From: Chloroflexota bacterium
Lineage (GTDB): Bacteria > Chloroflexota > Anaerolineae > Aggregatilineales > Phototrophicaceae
Assembly: GCA_014338005.1 (NCBI GenBank)
Contig: QUBZ01000016.1
Coordinates: 1-57,502 of the forward strand
Direction: 5' to 3'
DNA: 57,502 bases
Both the position numbers and the translations under genes were made by a program. The notes beneath the pieces were generated by a model, which was not told the origin of the DNA, made no database searches, and worked only from the letters and a program-made list of their open reading frames with translations. Each line of letters begins with the position of its first letter. Positions within the stretch are counted from its first letter, which is position 1. Positions 1 through 6,812 of the stretch are shown in pieces.

Positions 1-85
1 TTCAAGGCCTTGAATTTGGTAGAGTCAGAGATTGAAAGGAGCGAAGGCGCATTCCTCCACCCGCTGAAGCAGGTGGTTTCCTGCG

Positions 86-430
86 CTAAATCTTATGAAA
101 CACTTCCTGATAGCCTGCCGGTTCATTGTGCTGCCGTGTCGACGTACCGCCGCAGCCGTATACATGCTTAAACGCAATCGCCACCCGCCGCGCCGCCTCG
201 TGAACATGAATGGCAATGTCTGGCGTCAGGTCATAAATATTCTCGATATGCCGGTTCGGAATAACGAGTGCATGTCCGGGATTATTGTTCCACCAGCGAG
301 TGTTAATTAATGCCGTGATGTGTTCTGTTTGCCAGAATACGTCTGACTGATAATTCCAGCCTTCATTTTCCAGCCCGGCCACAATGCGGCAGAAATGGCA
401 CTCGTACCCTTCCGGTGCATGATTGTACAT
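86..430 (-). pseudogene. HIT-family hydrolase, 3'-truncated
   Basis: The frame encodes the first ~110 residues of a histidine-triad (HIT) nucleotide-binding protein. It has the N-terminal CHFCRIVAG segment, the core PGHALVIPNRHIENIYDL, and a late QHNEPAG segment that in the family lies just before the catalytic His-x-His-x-His motif. Translation stops right after Glu-Val-Phe-His-Lys-Ile, so the triad and C-terminus are missing. The following 85 bases do not restore them in any frame I read. HIT proteins normally hydrolyse dinucleoside polyphosphates or nucleotidyl conjugates; this copy should be inactive. The start at 430 (Met-Tyr-Asn-His) was preferred over 448, which lies inside a short tandem repeat. 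Same strand as arcC and just downstream of it. Confidence 0.75.
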
Positions 431-432
431 AA

Positions 433-456
433 CTTTGCGCCTTTGCATCTTTGCGT
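433..456. repeat. three tandem 8-bp units (CTTTGCRY)
   Basis: The units CTTTGCGC, CTTTGCAT and CTTTGCGT follow each other without gaps between arcC and the HIT remnant. They overlap the upstream alternative start of the HIT frame, which is one reason to start that frame at 430. Confidence 0.7.
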
Positions 457-469
457 TAAGTTTTTGTCT

Positions 470-1420
470 CTACTCCGGCACAACCCAGGTGCCGGTTTCG
501 CCCCGCAGCGCCGGCACCAGAAAATCCGGCCCGGTGATGATCGCCTTCGGCCCGCCGTTCTGCACGAAGTCCACCGCCGCTTCGATTTTCGGCAGCATAC
601 TGCCTACACCAAAGTGTCCCTCTGCCATGTACTGCCGCGCTTCGGCCAGCGTCATGCGGTCTACCAACCGTTGGTCGGGCTTATTAAAATTCAGCGCCAC
701 CTTCTCCACGCCGGTGGAGATCATCAGCAGGTCGGCGCGCAGCGTCAGCGCCAGCAGCGCGCTGGCCCGGTCTTTGTCAATCACCGCGTACACCCCGCGC
801 AGGCTGCCGTCCGGCTGCCGCACCACCGGAATGCCCCCGCCGCCGCAGGCGATCACCACGTAGCCGCTGAGCATGAGCGCCTGAATGGCGTTGATTTCAA
901 CGACCGATTTCGGGATGGGGGACGCCACCACGCGCCGCCAGCCGCGCCCGGCATCTTCCATCACCTGCCAGCCCTCGGCCTCGAACTTGCGGGCTTCTTC
1001 CTCTGTCATAAAACCGCCGATGGGCTTGGACGGCTTCTGGAAAGCCGGGTCGTCGGCATCCACGCGCATCTGCGTGATGACCGTCGCGCAGGTGCGGTTC
1101 ATGCCCAGGCGGCGCAGCGCATCGTCCAACCCCTGTTGCAGCATGTAGCCGATGCTGCCCTGCGTATCGGCCACTACCAGATCGAGCGGCACGTCATGGA
1201 TGCCGCCCTCTTTGGCCGCGATTTCGCCCCGCCGCAGGATGTACCCGACCTGCGGCCCGTTGCCGTGCGTGACGACCACATGCCAGCCGTCCGCCACCAT
1301 GCGGGCGACATGGTTGCAGGTTTTACGCGCCGCTTCCCACTGGCGGGCGATGCCGGGCTGTTTCGGGTCTTCGATCAACGAGTTGCCGCCGATGGCGACA
1401 ATTGCCAGTTTTTCGATCAT
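470..1420 (-). CDS. arcC: carbamate kinase
   Basis: This enzyme interconverts carbamoyl phosphate + ADP and carbamate + ATP; in catabolic settings it makes ATP. The 316-residue length is normal. Amino-acid-kinase motifs are intact: AIGGNSL at residues 9-15, THGNGPQVG at 51-59, DTQGSIGYMLQQ at 85-96, a TQMRVD segment near 116 (family-specific subdomain), and CGGGGIPVV near 197. The gene ends a minus-strand set containing a YgeW-type carbamoyltransferase (2.5-3.5 kb), which would supply carbamoyl phosphate. That pairing resembles the E. coli ygeW/yqeA arrangement more than an arginine deiminase operon, since no arcA is visible. Cytoplasmic. The 30-nt gap to the upstream gene suggests cotranscription. 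Confidence 0.95.
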   Translation of the reverse strand: MIEKLAIVAIGGNSLIEDPKQPGIARQWEAARKTCNHVARMVADGWHVVVTHGNGPQVGYILRRGEIAAKEGGIHDVPLDLVVADTQGSIGYMLQQGLDDALRRLGMNRTCATVITQMRVDADDPAFQKPSKPIGGFMTEEEARKFEAEGWQVMEDAGRGWRRVVASPIPKSVVEINAIQALMLSGYVVIACGGGGIPVVRQPDGSLRGVYAVIDKDRASALLALTLRADLLMISTGVEKVALNFNKPDQRLVDRMTLAEARQYMAEGHFGVGSMLPKIEAAVDFVQNGGPKAIITGPDFLVPALRGETGTWVVPE

Positions 1421-1450
1421 ATTCAGCGTTTAGCCTTTGGCAAATAGCCG

Positions 1451-2386
1451 TCAGATGTTAATTCTTTTGATGCGCTGCCGGAACACTTTATCGAGCCGTA
1501 TCATTAAATCAATCAGCATATCCTGGAGCTCCGGCCATGTCTCTGGATCGTCCAGACCTCCATATCCCTCAATATACTTGCGAACACGGCCGGCGCGTTT
1601 CTCGTCCAGGCGCTGCCAACCCAGAACATCGCCAAACTCGCTTTCGATGGTCGCTCTTTCAGCATAGAGTAAATCAAATATCTTCTTGTTCTTCTCTTGA
1701 TCTACAGTATCAATGTATACCTCAACCGCTGCCCGATCTTTAAAAATGAGATAGGCAAAAATGACCCCGCCTCGCCCTGAACCTTTTTGTATCCAGGGGC
1801 CTGTGCTGGGTGTTATTCCAGCGAACAGGTTTGTTTTACCCTTACTCCGCTCCAACAGCCCCTTCCAGAATTCTTTACAGCGATAATCACGCTCTGCCAG
1901 TTCCTTCGTCGTTTCGGCAATCTCGCGGGTTTGTTCATCCGGCGCGGCTAAAACGGTAAACAGCGGAGCGTATGGCGAGACGGCAATTTTGACGGCTTCA
2001 ACGCGAACCAGATAAAACGAGAAGTCGGCTCCGGTGGATTTATTCAGCCAGTCAATCACGCGCTGATGTTCAGACCGGACTTCCGGTGTCACCCAGACGG
2101 CGGTTTTCGCTCCCAGGTTGACCATGTAGGTGAGCAGCTTCCCAAGATGGTCGTGACCGGTGCGCTCAAGCTGATTTTCAATAATGACATACGTTCCGTT
2201 TCGATCTTCACAAAAAAGATCAACATTAAACGAACCGACCGCTTTTTCGCGTTCTATCACCGTCAAATCTATACCGATACGTTGAGCCAAAGCATCAATA
2301 TTCGATTCAAGCCACAGCGTAAAGCCATGCGCTTCGTGCCGGAAAGCATCTCGCACCGGCACAATTTCCAGCTTGCTGATGTTCAT
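1451..2386 (-). CDS. DUF4268 protein with PD-(D/E)xK nuclease-like N-terminus
   Basis: A soluble 311-residue protein. The N-terminal half contains the core VDLFCEDRNGTYVIIENQLE followed by a GHDHLGKLLTY helix, which reads as a restriction-endonuclease-like D...ExQ fold. The C-terminal half (about 165-300: KEFWKGLLERSK, GRGGVIFAYLIFKDRAAVEVYID, GWQRLDEKRAGRVRKY) matches my recollection of DUF4268, a domain found in proteins of unknown role, some near restriction-modification genes. The active-site lysine of classical ExK enzymes is replaced by Gln (E-N-Q), as in some Vsr/archaeal-type relatives, so activity is uncertain. No methylase or other defence gene is nearby. It sits between ygeW and arcC on the same strand, an unexpected place for a nuclease-like gene. 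Confidence 0.75.
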   Translation of the reverse strand: MNISKLEIVPVRDAFRHEAHGFTLWLESNIDALAQRIGIDLTVIEREKAVGSFNVDLFCEDRNGTYVIIENQLERTGHDHLGKLLTYMVNLGAKTAVWVTPEVRSEHQRVIDWLNKSTGADFSFYLVRVEAVKIAVSPYAPLFTVLAAPDEQTREIAETTKELAERDYRCKEFWKGLLERSKGKTNLFAGITPSTGPWIQKGSGRGGVIFAYLIFKDRAAVEVYIDTVDQEKNKKIFDLLYAERATIESEFGDVLGWQRLDEKRAGRVRKYIEGYGGLDDPETWPELQDMLIDLMIRLDKVFRQRIKRINI

Positions 2387-2484
2387 GGTATATCCCTAAA
2401 TGGCGACACAGCACCACCAATTCCCAAGCTTGTACCCGATAAGCTCGCCCAATCCGATCTTCATCGTCCCCGCCCGGACAAACA

Positions 2485-2526
2485 CAGTTGCCAGTTCCCA
2501 ATCCTTAAACTGGAAACTGACAACTG
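2485..2526. repeat. imperfect inverted repeat, 15-bp arms
   Basis: Arms 2485-2499 and 2512-2526 (CAGTTGCCAGTTCCC and GGAAACTGACAACTG) pair with two mismatches that would be G-U in RNA, around a 12-nt loop. It lies between ygeW and the DUF4268 gene in the direction of transcription and could act as a weak terminator, an RNA processing site, or be a small dispersed palindrome. No T-run follows. Confidence 0.5.
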
Positions 2527-2543
2527 CTCACCGGCAGCGATGC

Positions 2544-3524
2544 TTACCGCATCGTCAGCGACATAGCGGCCTTCTGCACGTGCAGGCGGTTTTCGGCTTC
2601 GTCGTAGACCACGCTCTGCGGGCCATCAATTACTTCGTCCGTCACCTCGATGTTGCGGTCGGCGGGCAAACAGTGCATGTACACGGCCTCCCGCTTCGCC
2701 AGCGCCATCCGCCGCGAATCGGTGATCCAGTCGGCGTACTGCCTGCCAATCTTGGCCGACTCTTCTTTGTCCTCGGTCGTCATCCAGCTTCCCCAGCTTT
2801 TCGGATACAGCACGTCGGCGTCCTTAAAACCGGCGTCGAAGTCGTGCAGGATTTCCAGCGAGCCGCCGCTCTTGACGGCATTTTCCTGCGCCTGCCTGAC
2901 GATCTCCGGCATCAGCCCGAACTCCGGCGGGTGCGTCAGACGAACGTTCATGCCAAAGCGCGCCATCAGCAGAATCAGGCTTTGCGGCACGGACAGCGGC
3001 TTCTGATAGCTGGACGCATAGGCCCAACTGACGTTGATGGTCTTGCCGCGCAGGTCGCGCCCGAACTTCTCCATAACGGTCATCAGGTCGGCCAGCGCCT
3101 GGAAGGGATGGTACACGTCACACTGCATGTTCAGCACCGGCACGCGGCTGGCGGCGGCCACTTCGCGGATGTACTGGTTGCCGAAGTTCCAGTCGCACTG
3201 GCGAATAGCGATGCCGTCGCTGTAACGGCCAACGATCTCGCCGATTTCTTTGGCGGTGTCGCCGTGCGAAATCTGCGTCGTTTCGCTGTCAATGAACATG
3301 GCGTGGCCGCCAAGCTGCGCCATGCCCGCCTCGAAGCTGGTACGGGTGCGCGTGCTGGTGAAGAAAAACAGCATCGCCAGCACTTTATCGCGCAAAAGGG
3401 GATGTGGCTCGCCCAGCGCGCGCTTGCGCTTGAGGTCCCAGGCTACATCCAGCAGCGTTTCGATTTCCTCGCGCGTCCATTCTTGCGTGGTAATGAGGTC
3501 ACGACCTCGCAGGTCGGTTTGCAT
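2544..3524 (-). CDS. ygeW: YgeW-type carbamoyltransferase
   Basis: A cytoplasmic aspartate/ornithine-transcarbamoylase-fold enzyme of 326 residues. Carbamoyl-phosphate site: STRTRTS at 57-63 and HPFQALAD at 139-146; catalytic HCLP at 284-287. The segments ISHGDTAKE, SYQKPLSVPQSL, FKDADVLYPKSW and MHCLPAD follow the YgeW branch, not arginine-biosynthetic OTC or ATCase. YgeW proteins are linked to anaerobic purine/urate breakdown, where a ureido-compound is thought to be phosphorolysed to carbamoyl phosphate. The substrate here is inferred, not shown. Start: ATG at 3524 with AAGGAG about 9 nt upstream. Carbamate kinase (arcC) lies two genes downstream on the same strand, consistent with ATP recovery. 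It is shorter than E. coli YgeW, so an unusual member is possible. Confidence 0.8.
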   Translation of the reverse strand: MQTDLRGRDLITTQEWTREEIETLLDVAWDLKRKRALGEPHPLLRDKVLAMLFFFTSTRTRTSFEAGMAQLGGHAMFIDSETTQISHGDTAKEIGEIVGRYSDGIAIRQCDWNFGNQYIREVAAASRVPVLNMQCDVYHPFQALADLMTVMEKFGRDLRGKTINVSWAYASSYQKPLSVPQSLILLMARFGMNVRLTHPPEFGLMPEIVRQAQENAVKSGGSLEILHDFDAGFKDADVLYPKSWGSWMTTEDKEESAKIGRQYADWITDSRRMALAKREAVYMHCLPADRNIEVTDEVIDGPQSVVYDEAENRLHVQKAAMSLTMR

Positions 3525-3598
3525 GAAACAAGGCTCCTTGTCGGTGCAAAGTATTGCTTACTGCCGATGTGGATATTTTAATATACGAACGAACAAAA

Positions 3599-3623
3599 AG
3601 CACCGGCTTTTACTGCCGGTGCT
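3599..3623 (-). terminator. intrinsic terminator after the secreted GN-rich protein gene
   Basis: A perfect 9-bp stem (AGCACCGGC/GCCGGTGCT, 7-nt loop) is followed on the minus strand by a CTTTTTGTTC run. It closes the 3.65-4.59 kb gene and separates it from ygeW, which therefore needs its own promoter. Confidence 0.85.
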
Positions 3624-3649
3624 GAAGAACGTTAGATACCGCGAGTCAT

Positions 3650-4594
3650 TTATTTTTTGCCCTTGCCGCCGGGGTTGCCGTTGTTACCGTTATTGCCATT
3701 ATTGCCACCGTTACCCCGCTCGCCGCTGTTGCCAGGATTATCCTCCCTGCCGCGCCCTTTGTTGTCTTTTTCCTCTTTGTCTTTGTCAGCGCCATTGCCG
3801 TTACCGCCGCCATTTTCACTGCCACCCCGGATCGCGCCCGCATCTCCGGCAGCCGGCGTCGGCGTCATCTTCTTTAGCTGTCCCGGAGCCAGCGCGCTGG
3901 GATGAACGTCGGCTTCTTTGCGAATCGCGCCCCACCCTTCACCACTCTTGTGGCGGTTCAGCAGATCAAGCGCGGTTGTGCCGTCGTTCATCGCCTGCGC
4001 CAGAGCCAGCGCGCGGATGATATTGCCCACGCCGTTTCCCGCGCAGTGCATCGCCACCAGTTCTTCATAACTCACACCGAAGGCCTGGGCCGCTTCCCAC
4101 AACACCGGATGGAATGCATAACCACAGGAAATCGCTTCCGGTGTGGTTTCGGGCGTCGCCTCAGGCGTGACCTCAGGCGTCACTTCGAGCGTTGGTTCGG
4201 GCGTGAGTTCGGCGGTCGGCTCTGGCGTGATCTCTGCCGTCGGTTCTGGTGTTACTTCCGGCGGCTCCTCATCGGAGTCGAACGGCTCCAAACTGGTGGC
4301 TTGCAGCGTGCCGCTGGGCAGCAAAATGCCGGTGACGATAACGATTTCGCCCGCTTCCAGCGTAGAAGGGTTAAAGCCGCTTGCCGGCGCGATCACCACG
4401 CCGTTCACCAGAATTTCGCCGTTCGGCCCAAACTCCACCGGGCCGATCACGATTTCCAGATCACCTTCATCAATGTCGGATGTGTCAGCCGTTAAGCCCT
4501 GCGCGAAAACCGGCAGCACCGCGCCCAGGGCGACCACCACTGCCAGGGCCGCCAGCAGCAGCCCGATACCAGATACCTGTTTTTTCGCTCTCAT
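3650..4594 (-). CDS. secreted protein: DUF5666-like domain, PEPT linker, helical domain, Gly/Asn tail
   Basis: I do not recognise a named gene. From the chosen start (ATG 4594, GGAGAG 8 nt upstream) the 314-residue product has a signal peptide (MRAKKQ then a hydrophobic stretch, Ala-Gln-rich cleavage region near residue 32). A small beta domain resembling DUF5666 follows (about 40-105: VIGPVEFGPNGEILVNGVVI, IVIVTGILLPSG). Next are about nine TPEPTAE-like repeats, then a helical domain with two cysteines (SCGYAFHP, AMHCAGNGVGNI) and a related SGEGWGAI motif. The tail is Gly/Asn/Lys-rich and ends GGKGKK. It is divergent from an ECF sigma factor, and the neighbouring membrane partner also ends in a Gly/Asn/Lys-rich tail. 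Plausibly part of the sigma regulon or its sensory input; function unknown. Confidence 0.8.
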   Translation of the reverse strand: MRAKKQVSGIGLLLAALAVVVALGAVLPVFAQGLTADTSDIDEGDLEIVIGPVEFGPNGEILVNGVVIAPASGFNPSTLEAGEIVIVTGILLPSGTLQATSLEPFDSDEEPPEVTPEPTAEITPEPTAELTPEPTLEVTPEVTPEATPETTPEAISCGYAFHPVLWEAAQAFGVSYEELVAMHCAGNGVGNIIRALALAQAMNDGTTALDLLNRHKSGEGWGAIRKEADVHPSALAPGQLKKMTPTPAAGDAGAIRGGSENGGGNGNGADKDKEEKDNKGRGREDNPGNSGERGNGGNNGNNGNNGNPGGKGKK

Positions 4595-4655
4595 CTTATT
4601 CTCTCCAGGCTCGAAACGAACCGTGATAAGGACTGTTGTTAGCCTGTAAACCGTT

Positions 4656-4672
4656 GACGTTGTATAAACGTC
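4656..4672. promoter_or_regulatory. dyad overlapping the minus-strand -10 (possible operator)
   Basis: GACGTT and AACGTC flank a 5-nt centre. The dyad covers the -10 (4659-4664) of the promoter reading toward the secreted protein at 4594. A protein bound here could block or reposition RNA polymerase. No binding protein is known. Confidence 0.4.
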
Positions 4673-4687
4673 GCAGGCATTTGACAA
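4659..4687 (-). promoter_or_regulatory. sigma-70-type promoter for the secreted GN-rich protein
   Basis: On the minus strand TTGTCA (4687-4682) and TACAAC (4664-4659) are separated by 17 nt. Transcription would start near 4652, giving a ~55-nt leader before the ATG at 4594. Its -35 overlaps the -35 of the divergent sigma-factor promoter. Confidence 0.55.
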
Positions 4688-4709
4688 TTTTTAGCAAATG
4701 TAGGACTAT
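4681..4709 (+). promoter_or_regulatory. promoter for the sigma/anti-sigma operon
   Basis: A perfect -35 TTGACA at 4681-4686, 17-nt spacer, then a weak -10 GACTAT at 4704-4709. The predicted start near 4716 leaves a ~155-nt leader before the GTG at 4871. The poor -10 inside a dyad suggests that the promoter is activated or repressed. Confidence 0.5.
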
Positions 4710-4719
4710 GGTCATAGTC
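4704..4719. promoter_or_regulatory. perfect 7+2+7 palindrome at the sigma-operon -10 (possible operator)
   Basis: GACTATG-GT-CATAGTC spans the -10 and the expected transcription start of the sigma-factor promoter, the position where a dimeric repressor would act. Confidence 0.45.
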
Positions 4720-4870
4720 AAACCCACTTTTCTGCGACATATCGGGCCGCGGCGCGGTTTTCTCTATAACACAAACAGAACACGTCCAATACGGCGATAT
4801 CGGGTGGGTTCTTAACCAACGGTGGCCTGATCTTCGCAGCCGCGTTCGAGCGAACGAAGGATAATCGCTG

Positions 4871-5449
4871 GTGTCTTTACCACCTCAGCAAGTCAAGCAG
4901 TTTATCCGCCGGTCGCAGCAGGGTGACGCTGAAGCTTTGGCGCGCCTGTATGCGGCTTTTGCGCCCGCCGTTTATCGCTACATCGCTTTCCGGGCGCCGG
5001 CATCCGAAGTCGAGGATTTAACAGCGGAAGTGTTCCTGAAAATGGTCGAAGGCCTGCCCAGCTACCAGATCACGGAAGTCCCTTTTGAAGTATGGCTGTA
5101 CCGCATCGCCGCCGCGCGCATCACCGACTATTACCGTAAATCAGGCCGTTATCAGGAAACTGAATTGAACGAGGAGATGCCATTTGAGGGCGCAGCGCCG
5201 GATGAAAATGTCCTCGATGAACAGGAACGCGCCGCGCTGATGCGCGCGCTGCACCAGCTTAGCGACGAACAGCAGAATGTCCTGGTGCTGCGTTTTGTCG
5301 AGCGGAAAAGCCACGAGGAAGTAGCGCGCATTCTGGATAAAAGTGTGACGGCCATCAAGAGCATCCAGCATCGCGCGCTGATACAGTTAGCTAAACTCAT
5401 AGGCGCGGAAAAACAAAACCGCCATTATCTGCGAGGCGGCCATGCCTGA
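4871..5449 (+). CDS. ECF-type RNA polymerase sigma factor
   Basis: A 192-residue group-4 sigma factor that would direct RNA polymerase to its own regulon. Region 2 spans about 20-90, with the core YRYIAFRAPASEVEDLTAEVFLK. Region 4 spans about 125-180 (LSDEQQNVLVLRF, a helix-turn-helix in SHEEVARILDKSVTAIKSIQHRAL). No additional domain is present. Start is GTG at 4871, with AAGGAT upstream. Its last 8 nt (ATGCCTGA) overlap the start of the membrane partner, so the two are translationally coupled, the usual layout for a sigma factor and its anti-sigma factor. A divergent secreted-protein gene shares its control region. It is distinct in sequence from the second sigma factor at 39 kb. Confidence 0.93.
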   Translation: MSLPPQQVKQFIRRSQQGDAEALARLYAAFAPAVYRYIAFRAPASEVEDLTAEVFLKMVEGLPSYQITEVPFEVWLYRIAAARITDYYRKSGRYQETELNEEMPFEGAAPDENVLDEQERAALMRALHQLSDEQQNVLVLRFVERKSHEEVARILDKSVTAIKSIQHRALIQLAKLIGAEKQNRHYLRGGHA

Positions 5450-6428
5450 AAATCCGCTGAATGCCGACGAACTGGCCGACCGGCTGAACGCAGTGCTGCC
5501 ACCGGGGCGATCAGACCTGCCGTCCACCGACGATGGTGATGCGCTTATCCGCGCCGCGTCGCTGCTGGCCGCGCAGCCGCGCCCGGAAATCTCACCTGAC
5601 GATTTGGCGCGCATCCAGACGCGCGTCCTCGAAGCCTACCGGCAGCAGTTTCCCAATCACCGGCCACAACCGGCACGCAAAACATACCATCCGGTATGGC
5701 GCTGGATGGCAGCCGCCGCCGCTATGACCATCATCGGCGCAGCGGCGCTGTTGTGGCGCAGCGCGCAGTTCTCAACCCAGGCAGAGACGCCGACGCCGAT
5801 CAGCATCGCCGCCCTGGCGACCACGACTGATGCCTACACGCCAGAACCCTCGGCCACACCAAGCCCGACAGCCCTTCCGCCAACGCCGACCGATCAGCCG
5901 GCGGTTTTACCATCGGCAACAGACGCGCCGCCCGCGATGCCGACGGCGACCGCTCCGCCGACAGACACAGAAACGCCGCCGCCCAGCCCGACTCCTTTCA
6001 TCGCCTATGTTTCGGCATCCCAGCCTGTAAATGTTCGCGCCGAGCCGAGCCGGCAGTCAGACATAATTACGACAGTACACCCCGGCGCTGCTGTCATGGT
6101 TATCGGCATCAGCGCGGACGGGGATTGGAAACAGATTCGCCTCGATGCTGGTCGTATCGGCTGGGTCGCCGGGGCGCTGCTGTCGCCCAATAAACCGCCG
6201 ATCGCCACCTCAACGTCTGCCGGGACGACCGTCCCCGAACGACCCAGCCTCCCTGATGCCGAAACCGGTGTTGAGAGTGGAAGCGAAGATCAAAACAGCC
6301 GGGGCGGGGACTTCGGGTGCGAGCATCCGGGCAACTTCTGCAACGCGCCTGGGCAGGATGGCAAACAACCACCCGGTCAGGGCAAAAAAGACATTCCCAA
6401 CAATAAAGGTAATTCCGGTAAACCATAA
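5442..6428 (+). CDS. probable transmembrane anti-sigma factor with extracytoplasmic SH3b domain
   Basis: The 328-residue product starts with a cytoplasmic segment (1-80) rich in short helices, the part expected to hold the sigma factor. One membrane helix follows at about 86-105, then a Thr/Pro linker to ~185 and a bacterial SH3 domain at about 188-250 (VNVRAEPSRQSDIITTV, GRIGWVAGALL). The tail is Gly/Asn/Gln/Lys-rich with two cysteines (GCEHPGNFCNAPG). SH3b domains commonly bind cell-wall material, so a wall-sensing anti-sigma role is reasonable. That role is inferred from position and topology; I see no canonical zinc-binding anti-sigma motif. The tail resembles that of the divergent secreted protein. 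Confidence 0.75.
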   Translation: MPENPLNADELADRLNAVLPPGRSDLPSTDDGDALIRAASLLAAQPRPEISPDDLARIQTRVLEAYRQQFPNHRPQPARKTYHPVWRWMAAAAAMTIIGAAALLWRSAQFSTQAETPTPISIAALATTTDAYTPEPSATPSPTALPPTPTDQPAVLPSATDAPPAMPTATAPPTDTETPPPSPTPFIAYVSASQPVNVRAEPSRQSDIITTVHPGAAVMVIGISADGDWKQIRLDAGRIGWVAGALLSPNKPPIATSTSAGTTVPERPSLPDAETGVESGSEDQNSRGGDFGCEHPGNFCNAPGQDGKQPPGQGKKDIPNNKGNSGKP

Positions 6429-6470
6429 CACCCCGCGGTTGATTATTGATTATTCAGAGCGGGGTGTTAT
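6425..6470. terminator. long hairpin after the SH3b anti-sigma gene
   Basis: Twelve-base perfect arms ATAACACCCCGC (6425-6436) and GCGGGGTGTTAT (6459-6470) enclose a 22-nt AT-rich loop with a GATTATT repeat. The left arm includes the stop codon region of the plus-strand gene. No T-run follows, so it may be Rho-dependent or only stabilise the 3' end. It also marks the point where the minus-strand histidine-phosphatase remnant ends. Confidence 0.55.
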
Positions 6471-6808
6471 GCCCCCTACCGAAAACCGCCTCCCACTCGG
6501 CGGCCTCCCAGCGATGATAAACCTGCGCCCAGATGTCCCCCATGCCGGGTCGGTACGGCCTTCAAGATCGCCGCAGTCCATCTCGCGCAGGTCGTCATCG
6601 GCGGATGGCACCAATTTCAGGCGTGCGCCGATGATGTGCGCGGTTTCCTGGGCGCGGTGAAACGGGCTTTGGACGATGCACCGGATGTTTTTGTCCGCCA
6701 GCCAGACGGCAGCCGGCGCCGTCTATTCGCGCCCTGCCGGCGACAGGCCAGCCGGCGCTCGACATTCACCACACTCTCGCCATGCTGCATGATGTGGATG
6801 AAATTCAC
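6454..6808 (-). pseudogene. histidine phosphatase (phosphoglycerate-mutase-like), decayed
   Basis: Three frames read in turn reconstruct the first half of a histidine phosphatase. The first gives MNFIHIMQHGESVVNVERR to about 6734. The second runs from about 6713 with AAVWLADKNIRCIVQSPFHR, AQETAHIIGARL and LREMDCGDLEGRT. The third resumes after a C5 tract at 6537-6541 with GDIWAQVYHRWEAAEWEAVF and stops at 6454. The catalytic RHG motif is QHG. The early part has lost several codons, and the C-terminal half (second catalytic His) is absent. It begins 4 nt after the YgeY stop, so it was once the last gene of that operon. One frameshift could be a sequencing error, but the missing half and QHG argue for real decay. 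Confidence 0.75.
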
Positions 6809-6812
6809 ACAC

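Noticed and set aside
395..1447. Long open frame on the strand opposite arcC
   Set aside because: It mirrors the codon structure of arcC, is Arg/His/Pro-rich and has no recognisable domain; arcC is certain.
2544..3524. Arginine-biosynthetic ornithine carbamoyltransferase (argF)
   Set aside because: KPLSVPQ, DADVLYPKSW and the TQISHG segment follow YgeW; no arginine genes are nearby.
4140..4260. Direct repeats (GGCGTNNCCTC-like) considered as a CRISPR or minisatellite
   Set aside because: They encode the TPEPTAE linker in frame; no spacers or cas genes.
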